From: Brevibacillus brevis
Lineage (GTDB): Bacteria > Bacillota > Bacilli > Brevibacillales > Brevibacillaceae
DNA: 64,000 bases
NCBI RefSeq assembly: GCF_022026395.1
Contig: NZ_CP041767.1
Location: forward strand, 4,460,501-4,524,500
Direction: 5' to 3'
The notes beneath the pieces were generated by a model, which saw only the letters and a list, made by a program, of their open reading frames with translations, was not told where the DNA came from and did no database searches. Position numbers and translations under genes: made by a program. Positions within the stretch are counted from its first letter, which is position 1. The number at the start of each line of letters is the position of its first letter. Below are positions 34,590 to 44,244 of the stretch, one piece after another.

Positions 34590-36671
34590 TTAATTTTCGC
34601 GCGAAACAAAGGTTGCAAGGGAGCTTCTCAGCTCTTCTGCCAGAATAGCCAGCTGATTCGCAGCATCTGCGATGAGCTCCATCGCTGCACTCTGCTCCTC
34701 CACCGCAGCCGAGATGCTTTGGACACCTGCAGCCGCTTGCATCGAAGCAGACGATACTTCCCCAGCGACTACAGCTACCTGTTGGGTATCTGGCGCCATA
34801 CGCTTGAAGGCTTCGCTGACGCTGTTAATTTCTTGCGACACCCCGTGGATGTTTTCCTCGATGTGCTGGAACATCTCTTGCGATTGGTGTGCTGTCTTCA
34901 TGCCACGGGCGGTCGTTTGGGCACCCTCTACCATTCTGGATACTGCTTCTCTCGTATCCTTTTGTACGTCTCCAATCATGCCTACGATCTGCTGGGCAGC
35001 ACTGTTGGTATCTTCCGCGAGCTTGCGCACTTCCCCTGCAACGACGGCAAATCCCTTGCCATGCTCTCCTGCTCTGGCCGCTTCGATTGCAGCATTCAAG
35101 GCTAGCAGATTGGTCTGGCGGGCAATTTCTGTAATGACAGAGATAATTCTCGAAATGTCCTTCGAGCGACCTTCCAATACATGAATGACATCCGTTGCAG
35201 CTTCTACCGAACGATTGATTTCGTCCATGCTTTCCATCACATCTGCGATCGCGCGTCTGCCTGCGTGTGCATGCTGCTTCATTTCTTCCGCAGATAAGGT
35301 CACTCGTTCTACATTTTCCGTTACCACCGCCACATCCTTCGTCAAATCCACAGCAAGATTCAAGGTTTGTCCCATTTTCTCTACCTGACTCTCAGCTGCT
35401 GCAGCCACTTGATCGACGACGAGGACAATTTGCTGGCTGGAAGCGGCAATCTCACTGGTGTTTCCCTGAATATTTCGCACGGCACCGGAAACGGAAGCAG
35501 CTGCCTGCTGAATTTGAAACAAGATTTTGCGCAGTTGCTTTTGCATCGTAACGAGAGACCCTGCCAGCTCCCCTAATTCATCTTTTCGTTTTAATAGCTT
35601 GTCAGGAATCTCACGCGAAAAATCACCATGCCCAATCCGCTCTGCGACAGCAAGCATGCCGCGAAACGAGCGGCGAAGCCAGTTTGCTGTAAGTAATGAG
35701 ATGATGACAATGAGCACGAGTACGGCACCATTAAAGGCAATCATGGCATCCCGAATGCGGGTTGGGCCTTCCAGTATTTCGGTCATATTTCTCTCTGCCA
35801 AAATCGCCCACGTCTTCTTCCCCACTTTAACCTGATCGTAGGATACGAGCACTTGCTGCCCTAAGTAATCCACGCTTTCGGCCGTTCCTTCGGATTGTTG
35901 GGTGAGCAAGACTTGATCGACAATGGGCGTATCTACTTTTTGCTGTAACAACGTATTTGGTCCACTGCCCAGTTGCGAGCGCATGAGCTTGTCCGGGCCG
36001 CCAACCAAGTAAATCTTCCCGGTTTCCCCCAGACCTTCTCGTTGGTTGAATATTCTTGAAATATAATCCATGGAGACTTCGACTGCTATTTGCCCGATGA
36101 TGTAGCCTCGTTCGTAGATCGGCGCTGCAATGTATACCCCTGGCGCCCCTCCAGATGGTTCGTAAATGCCTAGATCCGACATTTCTGCGCTTTGGGTTTT
36201 CTGGACTTGCTGCACAGTCTGGCCAAGTACAGAGTCAGCGTGTGGGCCCGTCAGGAGATTGGTACCAAAATCGGCCTGCGGCTTTGTCTCGTACACGATA
36301 TCCCCTTGTGCATTCAACAGAAAAGCATTTACGAAGCCGTAGCGGGCAACCTCCATCTTCAATTCGTTCGTATATCGCGCTTGCACTTCTTCATAAGTAG
36401 GCGATTCCAGGCCTTGCCGCCACACGTCCTCAAACGAAGAAAGGGCGGACATTACTGTTCCCGATGCAGCCAACGTATCCACGTTCCTGGCTCGCTCGCG
36501 AAAGTAATTTTCCACCTGTTCCTTGTTGCTTTGACGTAGTGCTTCCAGTGTAGCGGCACTTCCATTCAACAATTCCTGCTTGGATTCCTGATAAGCAAAC
36601 ACTCCCGCTGCCGTCAGCGGTACACTTCCTGCCAATAGTAGTACGAGCAGTATACGAGCGCCCAACTTCAT
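34590..36671 (-). CDS. transmembrane methyl-accepting chemotaxis protein
   Basis: The 693-residue receptor has TM1 (about 6-28), a large periplasm-side sensor of the double-Cache type (about 30-320, with [21 protein letters not shown]), TM2 (about 328-350), HAMP ([11 protein letters not shown] onward) and the signalling helix with tip [20 protein letters not shown] and [16 protein letters not shown]. It senses an external ligand, often amino acids for dCache domains, and controls CheA. Start MKLGARILL is chosen with GGGGGG upstream, 75 bp inside a longer frame. Single gene. Confidence 0.92.
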   Translation of the reverse strand: MKLGARILLVLLLAGSVPLTAAGVFAYQESKQELLNGSAATLEALRQSNKEQVENYFRERARNVDTLAASGTVMSALSSFEDVWRQGLESPTYEEVQARYTNELKMEVARYGFVNAFLLNAQGDIVYETKPQADFGTNLLTGPHADSVLGQTVQQVQKTQSAEMSDLGIYEPSGGAPGVYIAAPIYERGYIIGQIAVEVSMDYISRIFNQREGLGETGKIYLVGGPDKLMRSQLGSGPNTLLQQKVDTPIVDQVLLTQQSEGTAESVDYLGQQVLVSYDQVKVGKKTWAILAERNMTEILEGPTRIRDAMIAFNGAVLVLIVIISLLTANWLRRSFRGMLAVAERIGHGDFSREIPDKLLKRKDELGELAGSLVTMQKQLRKILFQIQQAAASVSGAVRNIQGNTSEIAASSQQIVLVVDQVAAAAESQVEKMGQTLNLAVDLTKDVAVVTENVERVTLSAEEMKQHAHAGRRAIADVMESMDEINRSVEAATDVIHVLEGRSKDISRIISVITEIARQTNLLALNAAIEAARAGEHGKGFAVVAGEVRKLAEDTNSAAQQIVGMIGDVQKDTREAVSRMVEGAQTTARGMKTAHQSQEMFQHIEENIHGVSQEINSVSEAFKRMAPDTQQVAVVAGEVSSASMQAAAGVQSISAAVEEQSAAMELIADAANQLAILAEELRSSLATFVSREN

Positions 36672-36793
36672 GGAAAAGCCCCCCATTTTTGCCAATCTAT
36701 TTTTCTGGTATACTAATAGAATATTGTTTATATTTCTACTATTCATATGAATATAGTACCAGAAAAGGAAAAAGGAAGGCTAGACCAAATGTA

Positions 36794-37267
36794 TCAGGAC
36801 GTTTCGAAAATCATAGCAATTTCGTCGCACATCGGCAGCTTGGAGCAGTTAATACAATCCTTCCAGGCTTTTTGCGGCAGTGTTTCCTTGGCGACCACCC
36901 AAAATCCGCACTTTTCAAAAAACACTTGTTGATAGGTCAGCGCCAGTACACGCTTAATTCCCAAAAGGCGGCATTGCTCAACCAAATGAAGAACCAGATG
37001 CTTCCCAACGCCCATCCCCTTTGCTTTTTCCGAGATAGCCAAGGAGCGGATCTCCGCCAGGTCCTCCCACAAAATATGCAAGCCTGCGACACCTACGACC
37101 GAATCTCCATCATGAGCGACAATAAAGGATTGCAAGTTTTCCAAGAAAGACAGCTTCGTACGTGGCAGCATCAAGCCCTGCTGTGCATATTCATTAACAA
37201 TCTCCAACATGGCATCCACGTCTTTCATCGTAGCCTGACGTACTGCCAGCGCCTTTGCAACACCCAT
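36794..37267 (-). CDS. GNAT N-acetyltransferase (ArgA-like)
   Basis: The 157-residue protein has the GNAT fold with acetyl-CoA motif A in IRSLAISEKAKGMGVGKHLVLHLVE and the ending YQQVFFEKCGFWVV. The C-terminal LPQKAWKDCINCSKLPMCDE motif occurs in the stand-alone N-acetylglutamate-synthase-like group, which acetylates amino acids. Start MGVAKALAVRQ is used because GGAGGAG lies 6 nt before it. It is alone between the chemoreceptor and a divergent TetR gene. Confidence 0.85.
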   Translation of the reverse strand: MGVAKALAVRQATMKDVDAMLEIVNEYAQQGLMLPRTKLSFLENLQSFIVAHDGDSVVGVAGLHILWEDLAEIRSLAISEKAKGMGVGKHLVLHLVEQCRLLGIKRVLALTYQQVFFEKCGFWVVAKETLPQKAWKDCINCSKLPMCDEIAMIFETS

Positions 37268-37468
37268 TTTACTCTCCTCCACCCCATGCATAACGAGCCT
37301 GGTATGATTTAATATTTATTCATTATAGTATATAAATATACATTCGCACTGCGCAGAAGTCTATCCTTTTTTCACCTAAATTATGCTCAATTGCATGAAC
37401 TATTCTTTTGTTAGGTAACGGTTGTGTTATAATCAAGCGTACGAGTTCTTAAGGAGGTGCTACATAAC

Positions 37469-38062
37469 TTGACGACGAGACGGGAACGGAAAAAGCGCGA
37501 AACACGCGAAAAAATCTTCAATGCTGCCATCAAGCTTTTCAAAACGCACGGCTTTGAAGCAACCACCATCGACATGATTTCCGAAGAAGCCGATGTTGCT
37601 CGCGGTACGATCTTTTTGCATTTCACTTCAAAGGAAGCCATTCTCGCTAACTGGGGATATGAACGTCTGCATGAAATCGAGGAGCGTCGGGAAGAGTGGG
37701 ACTATGGTAACGACTGCAAATCGAAGGTACTGCGGATCTACAAGATCATGAATGAAGTCACCATTACCAATTTCGATTTCATCAAAGTCGTCGTAGAATC
37801 CTCGATGAAACATCGAAAAGTGCTTGAGAATGAAAAGAACATGTACTTTGAATTGCGCCAACTATTCGCTGACCTGATTGAAGAAGCGCAAGAAAAGAAT
37901 CAATTGAAAAGCAAATTCAACCCTCTTGTCGCTGCAAATATGTTGGAAAATATTTACTATAACGCTCTTTATGATTGGGTACGCAGCGAAGGCGCCTGGG
38001 CACTCGAAGAAATCATGGAAGAGAAGGTCTCTATCGTATTCGAAGGGCTGGTCGTGGAATAA
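37469..38062 (+). CDS. TetR-family transcriptional regulator
   Basis: The 197-residue protein has a TetR HTH at its N-terminus (REKIFNAAIKLFKTHGFEATTIDMISEEADVARGTIFLHFTSKEAIL, about 14-60) and an alpha-helical ligand domain. The TTG at 37469 is taken as start, following AAGGAGG at 11 nt; the GTG at 37457 falls within that ribosome binding site. A TATAAT at 37428-37433 is a likely -10. Its target is unknown. Its stop codon sits in the loop of a perfect 15-bp inverted repeat. Confidence 0.85.
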   Translation: MTTRRERKKRETREKIFNAAIKLFKTHGFEATTIDMISEEADVARGTIFLHFTSKEAILANWGYERLHEIEERREEWDYGNDCKSKVLRIYKIMNEVTITNFDFIKVVVESSMKHRKVLENEKNMYFELRQLFADLIEEAQEKNQLKSKFNPLVAANMLENIYYNALYDWVRSEGAWALEEIMEEKVSIVFEGLVVE

Positions 38063-38084
38063 TCCGACTGACCAGCCCTTCGAA
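38039..38084. terminator. perfect 15-bp inverted repeat over the tetR stop codon, possible transcription barrier
   Basis: TTCGAAGGGCTGGTC (38039-38053) and its exact complement (38070-38084) flank 16 bp holding the tetR stop. No T tract follows on either strand, so it is an atypical terminator or a site serving another role between the convergent tetR and oppA-like genes. Confidence 0.5.
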
Positions 38085-38100
38085 TGTGACTACATATGAT

Positions 38101-39777
38101 TTATTCGAAATAGGCCCATTTGTACTGCGCGTATCCCAGACCAGAAATGACTACGCCTTTCAACTTGGGGTTTTGCGCATACACCGTAGACTTAAAGTAA
38201 AACGGAATAACTGGCATTTCGTCTACCAAGATTTTCTCAGCCTCTTGCAAGATCGCTTTTCGTTTGGCAGCATCCTTCTCCTTGGCAGAAGCCGCCAATA
38301 GATCGGCAAATTGACGATTCTCCCAACGAGTATGGTTGTTGCCTTCCTTCGTCCGGAATATTTCCAGGAAGTTGATCGGATCGTTGAAATCCCCCGTCCA
38401 CCCCATCCGCGCTACTTGATACTTCCCGTTTTTCACGTTTTCATAATAGACATTCCATTCCTGATTCTCCAGCTTGACGTGCACACCCAAGTTTTTTTGC
38501 CACATGTCCTGTACGGCTTGGGCGATTTTCGTCTGTGCTTCCTCCGTATTATAGGACAGTGTAATCGGCGGGAGCTGGTCGATGCTGGCATACCCTTCTT
38601 CCTTCATGCCTTCCGCCAACAGTTGCTTGGCTTTTTCCATGTCGTTGTCTATAAACAAGCCTTGCTCGTTCTCAGCAAACATCGTAGGCGGCACTACGGC
38701 TGTCGCAACCAATTCCCCTCCCTGGGTGATATTCTCCACAATGTCTTTCCGGCTGATCGCGTATGAAAAGGCTTGGCGAATTTTTTTGTTGTGGAAAGGC
38801 TTTTGCTCTGTGTTGAATTCATACCAATACGTCCCTGCTTTTGGCGTGATCACCAGCAAACCTTTTTCCTTCAAGGTCGGCATCGCGTCGAGCGGAAGAT
38901 TGCCAGTCGGGGCGCCTGCCCAATCGAGATCGCCGCCCTCCAGCATGGACAGCTCTGTATTCGCGTCATTGATCATACTCATTTCGATTTTGGTCAGCTT
39001 GACAGCGTCTGCGTCCCAATAATGCTCATTTTTCGTAAGCGTCAGCTTGTTTTTATGCTCCCACGCAGTGAGTTTGAACGGTCCATTCGAGGTGTAGGTT
39101 GGTCCTGCTTCCTTCGCCCAGTCCGGATGTTCTTTCACCACTTTGGTATTTAGCGGAAAGTAGCTGTAAAAAGCCGTCAGCTCCAGGAAAAACGGCGTCG
39201 GGTTTTCCAGTTGAACAACCAGTGTCTTGTCGTCTGTTGCCTTGACCCCGATCTCTTCGGGCTTCGCTTTGCCAGCAAAGGCTGCCTCTGCATTTTTTAC
39301 ATAAAACAGCTGGTAGGCATACTGGGAACCGTTTTTGGAATCGAGTGCCCATTTCCAGGCATTTTCAAAATCGTGCGCGGTTACGGGATCGCCGTTCGAC
39401 CACTTCGCATTGTCGCGAATCGTGAAGGTGTACGTCAACAAATCATCTGATGCCTTGATTTCCTGGGCCATCGCGGGCTGTGGAACGCCCTTGTCGTCAA
39501 TTCGCGTCAGCCCTTCAAACGTCTGAAAAATAACATTGGATGACCAAACATCCGAAATGAGTCCGGGATGAAGAGAAAGCGGTTCTGTAAAGTTATTCAG
39601 CCTGAGTATCTGTTCAGGTTGCGCAGATGCACTAGCTGGTGTAGCTTCTGTCGTTGGTTGTGTGGCAGGCTTTGCTGCTTCCTGAGGTTGTCCGCATGCA
39701 GCAAGCGCGAAAGCCAAACCTGCTGCGAAAACAACTTTTCCTGTCTTTTGCCACCATCGTTTTGCGGAACTTCTCAT
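38101..39777 (-). CDS. oligopeptide ABC transporter substrate-binding lipoprotein (OppA-like)
   Basis: The 558-residue protein has a lipoprotein signal (KVVFAAGLAFALAACGQP, lipobox LAAC) and a Thr/Ala-rich linker, then the SBP_bac_5 fold: LRLNNFTEPLSLHPGLISDVW, YTFTIRDNAKWSNGDPVTAHDF and FSYAISRKDIV. It would deliver peptides to a permease, but no permease or ATPase gene is adjacent, so it is an orphan binding protein. It is the last gene of an apparent operon with a KinB-like kinase and a small coiled-coil protein, raising the possibility of a sensory role (inference). Start is 3 bp after the small gene's stop. Confidence 0.9.
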   Translation of the reverse strand: MRSSAKRWWQKTGKVVFAAGLAFALAACGQPQEAAKPATQPTTEATPASASAQPEQILRLNNFTEPLSLHPGLISDVWSSNVIFQTFEGLTRIDDKGVPQPAMAQEIKASDDLLTYTFTIRDNAKWSNGDPVTAHDFENAWKWALDSKNGSQYAYQLFYVKNAEAAFAGKAKPEEIGVKATDDKTLVVQLENPTPFFLELTAFYSYFPLNTKVVKEHPDWAKEAGPTYTSNGPFKLTAWEHKNKLTLTKNEHYWDADAVKLTKIEMSMINDANTELSMLEGGDLDWAGAPTGNLPLDAMPTLKEKGLLVITPKAGTYWYEFNTEQKPFHNKKIRQAFSYAISRKDIVENITQGGELVATAVVPPTMFAENEQGLFIDNDMEKAKQLLAEGMKEEGYASIDQLPPITLSYNTEEAQTKIAQAVQDMWQKNLGVHVKLENQEWNVYYENVKNGKYQVARMGWTGDFNDPINFLEIFRTKEGNNHTRWENRQFADLLAASAKEKDAAKRKAILQEAEKILVDEMPVIPFYFKSTVYAQNPKLKGVVISGLGYAQYKWAYFE

Positions 39778-39780
39778 GGT

Positions 39781-39954
39781 CTATTCTCCTTCGTTTGAGA
39801 GCCTTCGCTGTTCTTCACGCTGCTGCCATTCTTTCAGCTCGTTTTTGATTTGATAGAGTTCTGCACGTGTTTCGAGCTTGAACGCTTTTAATTCACTTCT
39901 GATGACAGCCAACTCATGAAAGAGTCGCTCCCACACCTCTTGATCTTTGTCCAT
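39781..39954 (-). CDS. 57-residue coiled-coil protein between kinase and binding-protein genes
   Basis: The ATG at 39952-39954 has AAAGGAGG 6 nt before it, and the frame gives 57 charged, helical residues (MDKDQEVWERLFHELAVIR onward, ending RRLSNEGE) with a clear heptad pattern. It overlaps the end of the kinase gene by 41 bp in another frame, and its last codons (GAAGGAGAATAG) supply the ribosome binding site of the OppA-like gene. I recognise no family. Codon pattern and strong signals make it a real gene; it may bind one of its operon partners. Confidence 0.75.
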   Translation of the reverse strand: MDKDQEVWERLFHELAVIRSELKAFKLETRAELYQIKNELKEWQQREEQRRLSNEGE

Positions 39955-41242
39955 GTTCGCCTCCTTTTTCGGTCGTATACACTGCAGGCAGTTGAATCGT
40001 CACCTGCGTTCCGTGCCCGCGTTCACTCTGAAAGTGGATCGTCCCCCGCATCGCCTCGATAATCCGGCAGGTTACCATCAAACCGAGACCTGTCCCTTTT
40101 TCCTTCGTAGAATAAAAAGGTAGCCCAATCTGTTCAATCTGCTCCGGCGTCATCCCCTCTCCCTCATCCTTGATGGAAATCACATGATAGTTCCCGGCTG
40201 CTCGTACGGTGACATGGAGTATGCCACCTTGTCCCATCGATTCGATACCGTTTTTCATTAGATTCATCAATGCTTGCTTGAGCTTAACGGCGTTGCTCTC
40301 AACGAATAGGCCCGGCTCGGTCTCACAGGCGATTTCCACTCGATTCATGACGCTGTACGAGGACATAATGGCGCTCACTTCTTTTACGGTATGCGCAATC
40401 TCCAGTCGCTCCAGCGTCTCAGAATGAGGCTTGGCCAGATTTAAATAGTCGGAAATGATAAATTCAGCCCGGTCGAGTTCATTTAAGACCAATCGGATGT
40501 ATTCAACGTTTTTCGGATTCGTCTCCTCACGCAACAATTGGACAAAACCTCGTACCACCGTGAGTGGATTGCGCACTTCGTGGGCGACACTGGCTGCCAG
40601 CTCGCTGATCAGATTCAGCTTTTCCGAGCGTTCGACCTGCTTGCGGATAATATGAGATTCTCGAATAAACTCGATGAAATAAACAGCTCCACCTTGAACG
40701 ATCAAAGCGAGGTAGCCAATCTCCACTAACGGCTCCAGATGATCGCTAATGATGGACAACGGGAACCCTCTCCAGATCAAAACAACCATCCCTCCACCGA
40801 TGATGGATAGCTGCTTTAAGCATCCGATCAAGAGAACGGTCGCTAGTTTTTTTCGTAAAGAGTAGCCATACCAACGATTGACCAACAAAAACGGGATGAT
40901 CGCGTAGACCATCGTTCCAAGAATCGTTATAAGAACGCCATCGCCTCCCAGAACAATCTTTACAACAAACATCATCAAAATCGTTAAAATGCCCGGGATA
41001 TACCCGGCGTATAAAATGGTAATAATGATCGGTATCGAGCGTAAATCGTACTCCATACCATTACTGAGTTGTACTGGAAAGCTCATGGCAAAAATGACAC
41101 TGATCGAGCTACAAACGATAACCATGGATGATTTGACGCTCATCTTGTTCGAGGTTGATCGCCCCAGCCAAACGTTTCTATACAGCAAAACAGGGACGAT
41201 AACGAACAGCAACTGCAGCAAAATGTCTTTGATGATTAACAT
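39914..41242 (-). CDS. KinB-like 5TM sensor histidine kinase
   Basis: The 442-residue kinase has five or six membrane helices over about 1-200 in the 5TM-5TMR_LYT arrangement (PVQLSNGMEYDLRSIPIIITILYAG...), a HisKA box ASVAHEVRNPLTVVRGFVQLL and HATPase parts LMNLMKNGIESM, DEGEGMTPEQ and KGTGLGLMVTCRI. This layout is that of KinB, which feeds the sporulation phosphorelay in bacilli. No response regulator gene is adjacent, fitting a phosphorelay kinase. Downstream in the operon are a small coiled-coil protein and a peptide-binding lipoprotein. Confidence 0.87.
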   Translation of the reverse strand: MLIIKDILLQLLFVIVPVLLYRNVWLGRSTSNKMSVKSSMVIVCSSISVIFAMSFPVQLSNGMEYDLRSIPIIITILYAGYIPGILTILMMFVVKIVLGGDGVLITILGTMVYAIIPFLLVNRWYGYSLRKKLATVLLIGCLKQLSIIGGGMVVLIWRGFPLSIISDHLEPLVEIGYLALIVQGGAVYFIEFIRESHIIRKQVERSEKLNLISELAASVAHEVRNPLTVVRGFVQLLREETNPKNVEYIRLVLNELDRAEFIISDYLNLAKPHSETLERLEIAHTVKEVSAIMSSYSVMNRVEIACETEPGLFVESNAVKLKQALMNLMKNGIESMGQGGILHVTVRAAGNYHVISIKDEGEGMTPEQIEQIGLPFYSTKEKGTGLGLMVTCRIIEAMRGTIHFQSERGHGTQVTIQLPAVYTTEKGGEHGQRSRGVGATLS

Positions 41243-41423
41243 ATATCGGTTCCCCTGGTTCGTAGAATATTTCGATTTTTCTTACAGAATACCATTACTA
41301 GGTATCTTTCTGGAAGGCACATTTTCAACATCTGGCAGAAAGGATGTTTTTGTTGCGGTGACCAGCACATTTCCCTATGATGAAGAAGAGCTTGTTTGAA
41401 GACCTTGGAGGTAAGACATACAC

Positions 41424-43916
41424 ATGCGAAATGGTATAAAGCGTGAAGATATTGAGCTGTTGGCACCTGCTGGTAACTGGGACTGTTTGAAGGCAGCCGT
41501 GGCGAACGGTGCCAATGCCATCTTTTTTGGGGTAGAAAAGTTCAACGCGCGTGCTCGTGCTGAGAACTTTCAAATGGCGGAACTGCCTGAGATTATGGCT
41601 TATTTGCACATGTACGGGGTAAAGGGCTTCCTTACTTTTAATATTCTCGTATTTGAAAATGAACTGGAGGATGCACGCGAGCTGATTGACGCCTGTATTC
41701 ACGCTGGAGTAGACGCGGTGATCGTACAAGACCTCGGTCTTGTAAAGATGATTCGCGAGATTTCTCCAGACTTCCCGATTCATGGCTCTACACAAATGAC
41801 GATTACTTCGCCGGAAGCGGTGGAGTTCACGAAGCCGTTTGATATGGAACGCGTCGTGCTCGGTCGTGAAAATTCATTAAAAGAGATCAAAAAAATCGGA
41901 GAAAAAGCGAAGCTGCCGATGGAAGTATTCGTCCACGGTGCCTTGTGTGTTTCTTATTCCGGTCAATGTCTGACCTCGGAAATGTGGGGGGGACGCTCGG
42001 CAAACCGCGGGGAGTGTGCCCAGGCCTGTCGCTTGCCGTATGACCTGATGGTAGACGGTGTGCAAAAGGACATGGGAAACATCGCTTACGTGCTGTCCCC
42101 GAAGGACTTGGCTGCTATCGATTTGGTTCCTGAGTTGATCGAGGCTGGCGTGACTTCCTTTAAAATTGAAGGCCGCCTGAAAACACCTGAATACGTGGCA
42201 AACGTCGTGAGCAAGTACAATGCCGCCATCGAGCGTTATTTTGCCGGACAAGATACGGGACCAACCGAGGTAGAAGTACGTGAGCTGCAACAAAGCTTCT
42301 CTCGCGGGTTTACGCACGGATTTTTGACCGGGACAAACAACAAGCAGCTCGTAGATGGTTCGTTCCCGAAAAGCCGCGGTGTGTTTTTGGGAACCGTGAA
42401 AAAACTGCTGCCTACAGGCGTTTTGGTGGACATCACTGCTCCTGTCAAACGCGGAGACGGTATCGTGTTCGACGCGGGTGACCCTACGCAAAAAGAAGAA
42501 GGCGGTCGCATCTACGATATTTTGAGCCGCAGTAAAAAGGTAGAAGGTGAAGTTTCCAAAGGCTTGTACGAAATCGTCATGGGACGCAATGACGTGAATC
42601 TGAAGCGTCTTCACGTCGGTGACCGCGTATGGAAGACGAGCGACCCTGAGCTGGATCGTCGCCTGCGCAAAACGTTCGAGACCGAAAAGCCTTATCGCAC
42701 CTTCCCGCTGTCCGTTCACGTGAGCGGAAAGCTGGGTGAAAAACTCAGTGTCACTTGGGTGGATAAACAAGCGAATCACGCTGTCAGTGTTCCTTCCGAG
42801 GTACTGCTGGAGACTGCTTTGAAGCGCCCTCTGTCGAAAGAGTTACTGCACGATCAATTAAGCCGTCTGGGCGGAACCATTTTCCACCTGGAAGCTCACG
42901 ATCTGACTGTCGATCTCGAAGGGGATCTCATCGTACCTGTCAGTGAGTTGAACCGGATGCGCCGTGACGCAGTCGAACAGCTCGTGTTCCTGCGCTCCAA
43001 GCCGCCGATTTACCACCATCACGATATCAACGTATACGCGGATGTTCCGAAGAGCCAGCCAGTGGAAAAGCCGCTCCTGACAGCGCTGTGCCGTTCCCTT
43101 GAGCAATTGGAAGCAGCTGCGCAAACCGACGTGGACTTCCTCTACGCTGACTTTGAATTCGTCAAGCAGTATCCAGAGGGTGTCAAGCTGGCCCATAAGT
43201 ACGGCAAAAAGATCGGGATTGCTACGATGCGCATTCATATGCCGGATGAAAACGGGGTCCTTGCCCTGATCGCGAAAAGCAAACCAGATGCTATTCTGGT
43301 CCGCAATACGGGAGCACTCTATTACTACTTGTCCCGTCGTGATGAAATCGACATTCCGCTGATTGGCGATTTCTCCCTGAATGTCGCGAACCACAAGGCA
43401 GTTGAGCTGTTCCTTGCAACAGGTCTTGAGCGCGTAACGCCATCGTACGATCTGAACATCCAACAAATGGTCGATCTGCTCAGCCGCTCAAACGCTGCGA
43501 ACATGGAACTGGTTATCCACCAGCACATGCCGATGTTCCACACGGAGCACTGCGTATACTGCACATTCATGAGTGAAGGTACTGACCATACGAACTGCGG
43601 AACTCCATGTGAGACCTCCCGCATTTCTTTGAAAGACCGCGTCGGCTTCTCACACCCTATACGTGTGGATACCGGTTGCCGCAATACCGTTTATAACGCG
43701 ATTGACCAGTCTGGTGCTGAGTATTTGAGTGAGTTCCGCTCCCTGAATGTCGGTAGCTATCGCATCGAGTTTTTGGAAGAAGAGCCAGAGCGCGTGAAAG
43801 AGGTAATCAGTCTGTATCGCAAAGCATTGCGCGGAGAAGTTAGCGGTACACATGTATGGCGTACCCTGAAGGCAACCAACCAGTTGGGTGTCACACGTGG
43901 GCAACTGACGAAATAA
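41424..43916 (+). CDS. large U32-family protein (RlhA/YhbU-like, with C-terminal extension)
   Basis: The 830-residue protein begins with the U32 domain (DIELLAPAGNWDCLKAAVANGANAIFFG) and the cluster of cysteines FVHGALCVSYSGQCLTSEM...NRGECAQACRLPYD that marks this family. A middle domain (about 290-560, DUF3656-like) and a second half with further Cys (HTEHCVYCTFMSEGTDHTNCGTPC) follow. Although annotated as peptidases, several U32 proteins act in tRNA or rRNA hydroxylation with an Fe-S cluster (known for RlhA/TrhP). RNA modification is therefore the best guess. It precedes the YfkK-like gene by 31 bp. Confidence 0.85.
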   Translation: MRNGIKREDIELLAPAGNWDCLKAAVANGANAIFFGVEKFNARARAENFQMAELPEIMAYLHMYGVKGFLTFNILVFENELEDARELIDACIHAGVDAVIVQDLGLVKMIREISPDFPIHGSTQMTITSPEAVEFTKPFDMERVVLGRENSLKEIKKIGEKAKLPMEVFVHGALCVSYSGQCLTSEMWGGRSANRGECAQACRLPYDLMVDGVQKDMGNIAYVLSPKDLAAIDLVPELIEAGVTSFKIEGRLKTPEYVANVVSKYNAAIERYFAGQDTGPTEVEVRELQQSFSRGFTHGFLTGTNNKQLVDGSFPKSRGVFLGTVKKLLPTGVLVDITAPVKRGDGIVFDAGDPTQKEEGGRIYDILSRSKKVEGEVSKGLYEIVMGRNDVNLKRLHVGDRVWKTSDPELDRRLRKTFETEKPYRTFPLSVHVSGKLGEKLSVTWVDKQANHAVSVPSEVLLETALKRPLSKELLHDQLSRLGGTIFHLEAHDLTVDLEGDLIVPVSELNRMRRDAVEQLVFLRSKPPIYHHHDINVYADVPKSQPVEKPLLTALCRSLEQLEAAAQTDVDFLYADFEFVKQYPEGVKLAHKYGKKIGIATMRIHMPDENGVLALIAKSKPDAILVRNTGALYYYLSRRDEIDIPLIGDFSLNVANHKAVELFLATGLERVTPSYDLNIQQMVDLLSRSNAANMELVIHQHMPMFHTEHCVYCTFMSEGTDHTNCGTPCETSRISLKDRVGFSHPIRVDTGCRNTVYNAIDQSGAEYLSEFRSLNVGSYRIEFLEEEPERVKEVISLYRKALRGEVSGTHVWRTLKATNQLGVTRGQLTK

Positions 43917-43947
43917 AAACCAGCTTTGTAGAGAGGAGCGAGAAAGC

Positions 43948-44178
43948 ATGGCTGACCTGAATCAACCGACTGTAGAAAACTTGGCCATTATCATTGAGGG
44001 CATCAAAGCAAAGCTGAACATGGCGAATACGGCGGTGATGCGCCCGGAGGATTTCGATCTCGTTCATTACGAGGATTTGCTGTACCTGTACAACATGGTG
44101 CAGAAAAAAGCAGCGTTTGGCATCAATGAAATGACTGCCATCGTTGAAGAGCTGGGTGCGATGAGAAAACAATCCTAG
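43948..44178 (+). CDS. yfkK: UPF0435 (DUF1128) family protein, YfkK-like
   Basis: The 76-residue protein matches the UPF0435 family: NLAIIIEGIKAKLNMANTAV, MRPEDFDLVHYEDLLYLYNMVQKK and a helical end. The function is unknown. The start follows GAGAGGAGCG and lies 31 bp after the U32 gene, so the two are probably cotranscribed and end at the same terminator. Confidence 0.88.
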   Translation: MADLNQPTVENLAIIIEGIKAKLNMANTAVMRPEDFDLVHYEDLLYLYNMVQKKAAFGINEMTAIVEELGAMRKQS

Positions 44179-44196
44179 TTTTTGCCCTAACAAGAG

Positions 44197-44236
44197 AAAA
44201 AAGCGTCGCTCCTGTACATGGAGTGACGCTTTTTTG
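44197..44236. terminator. bidirectional terminator after yfkK
   Basis: AGCGTCGCTCC / GGAGTGACGCT stem (one mismatch) with a 7-nt loop; TTTTTT on both strands, serving yfkK and the convergent anti-sigma gene. Confidence 0.88.
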
Positions 44237-44244
44237 CGTGGACT

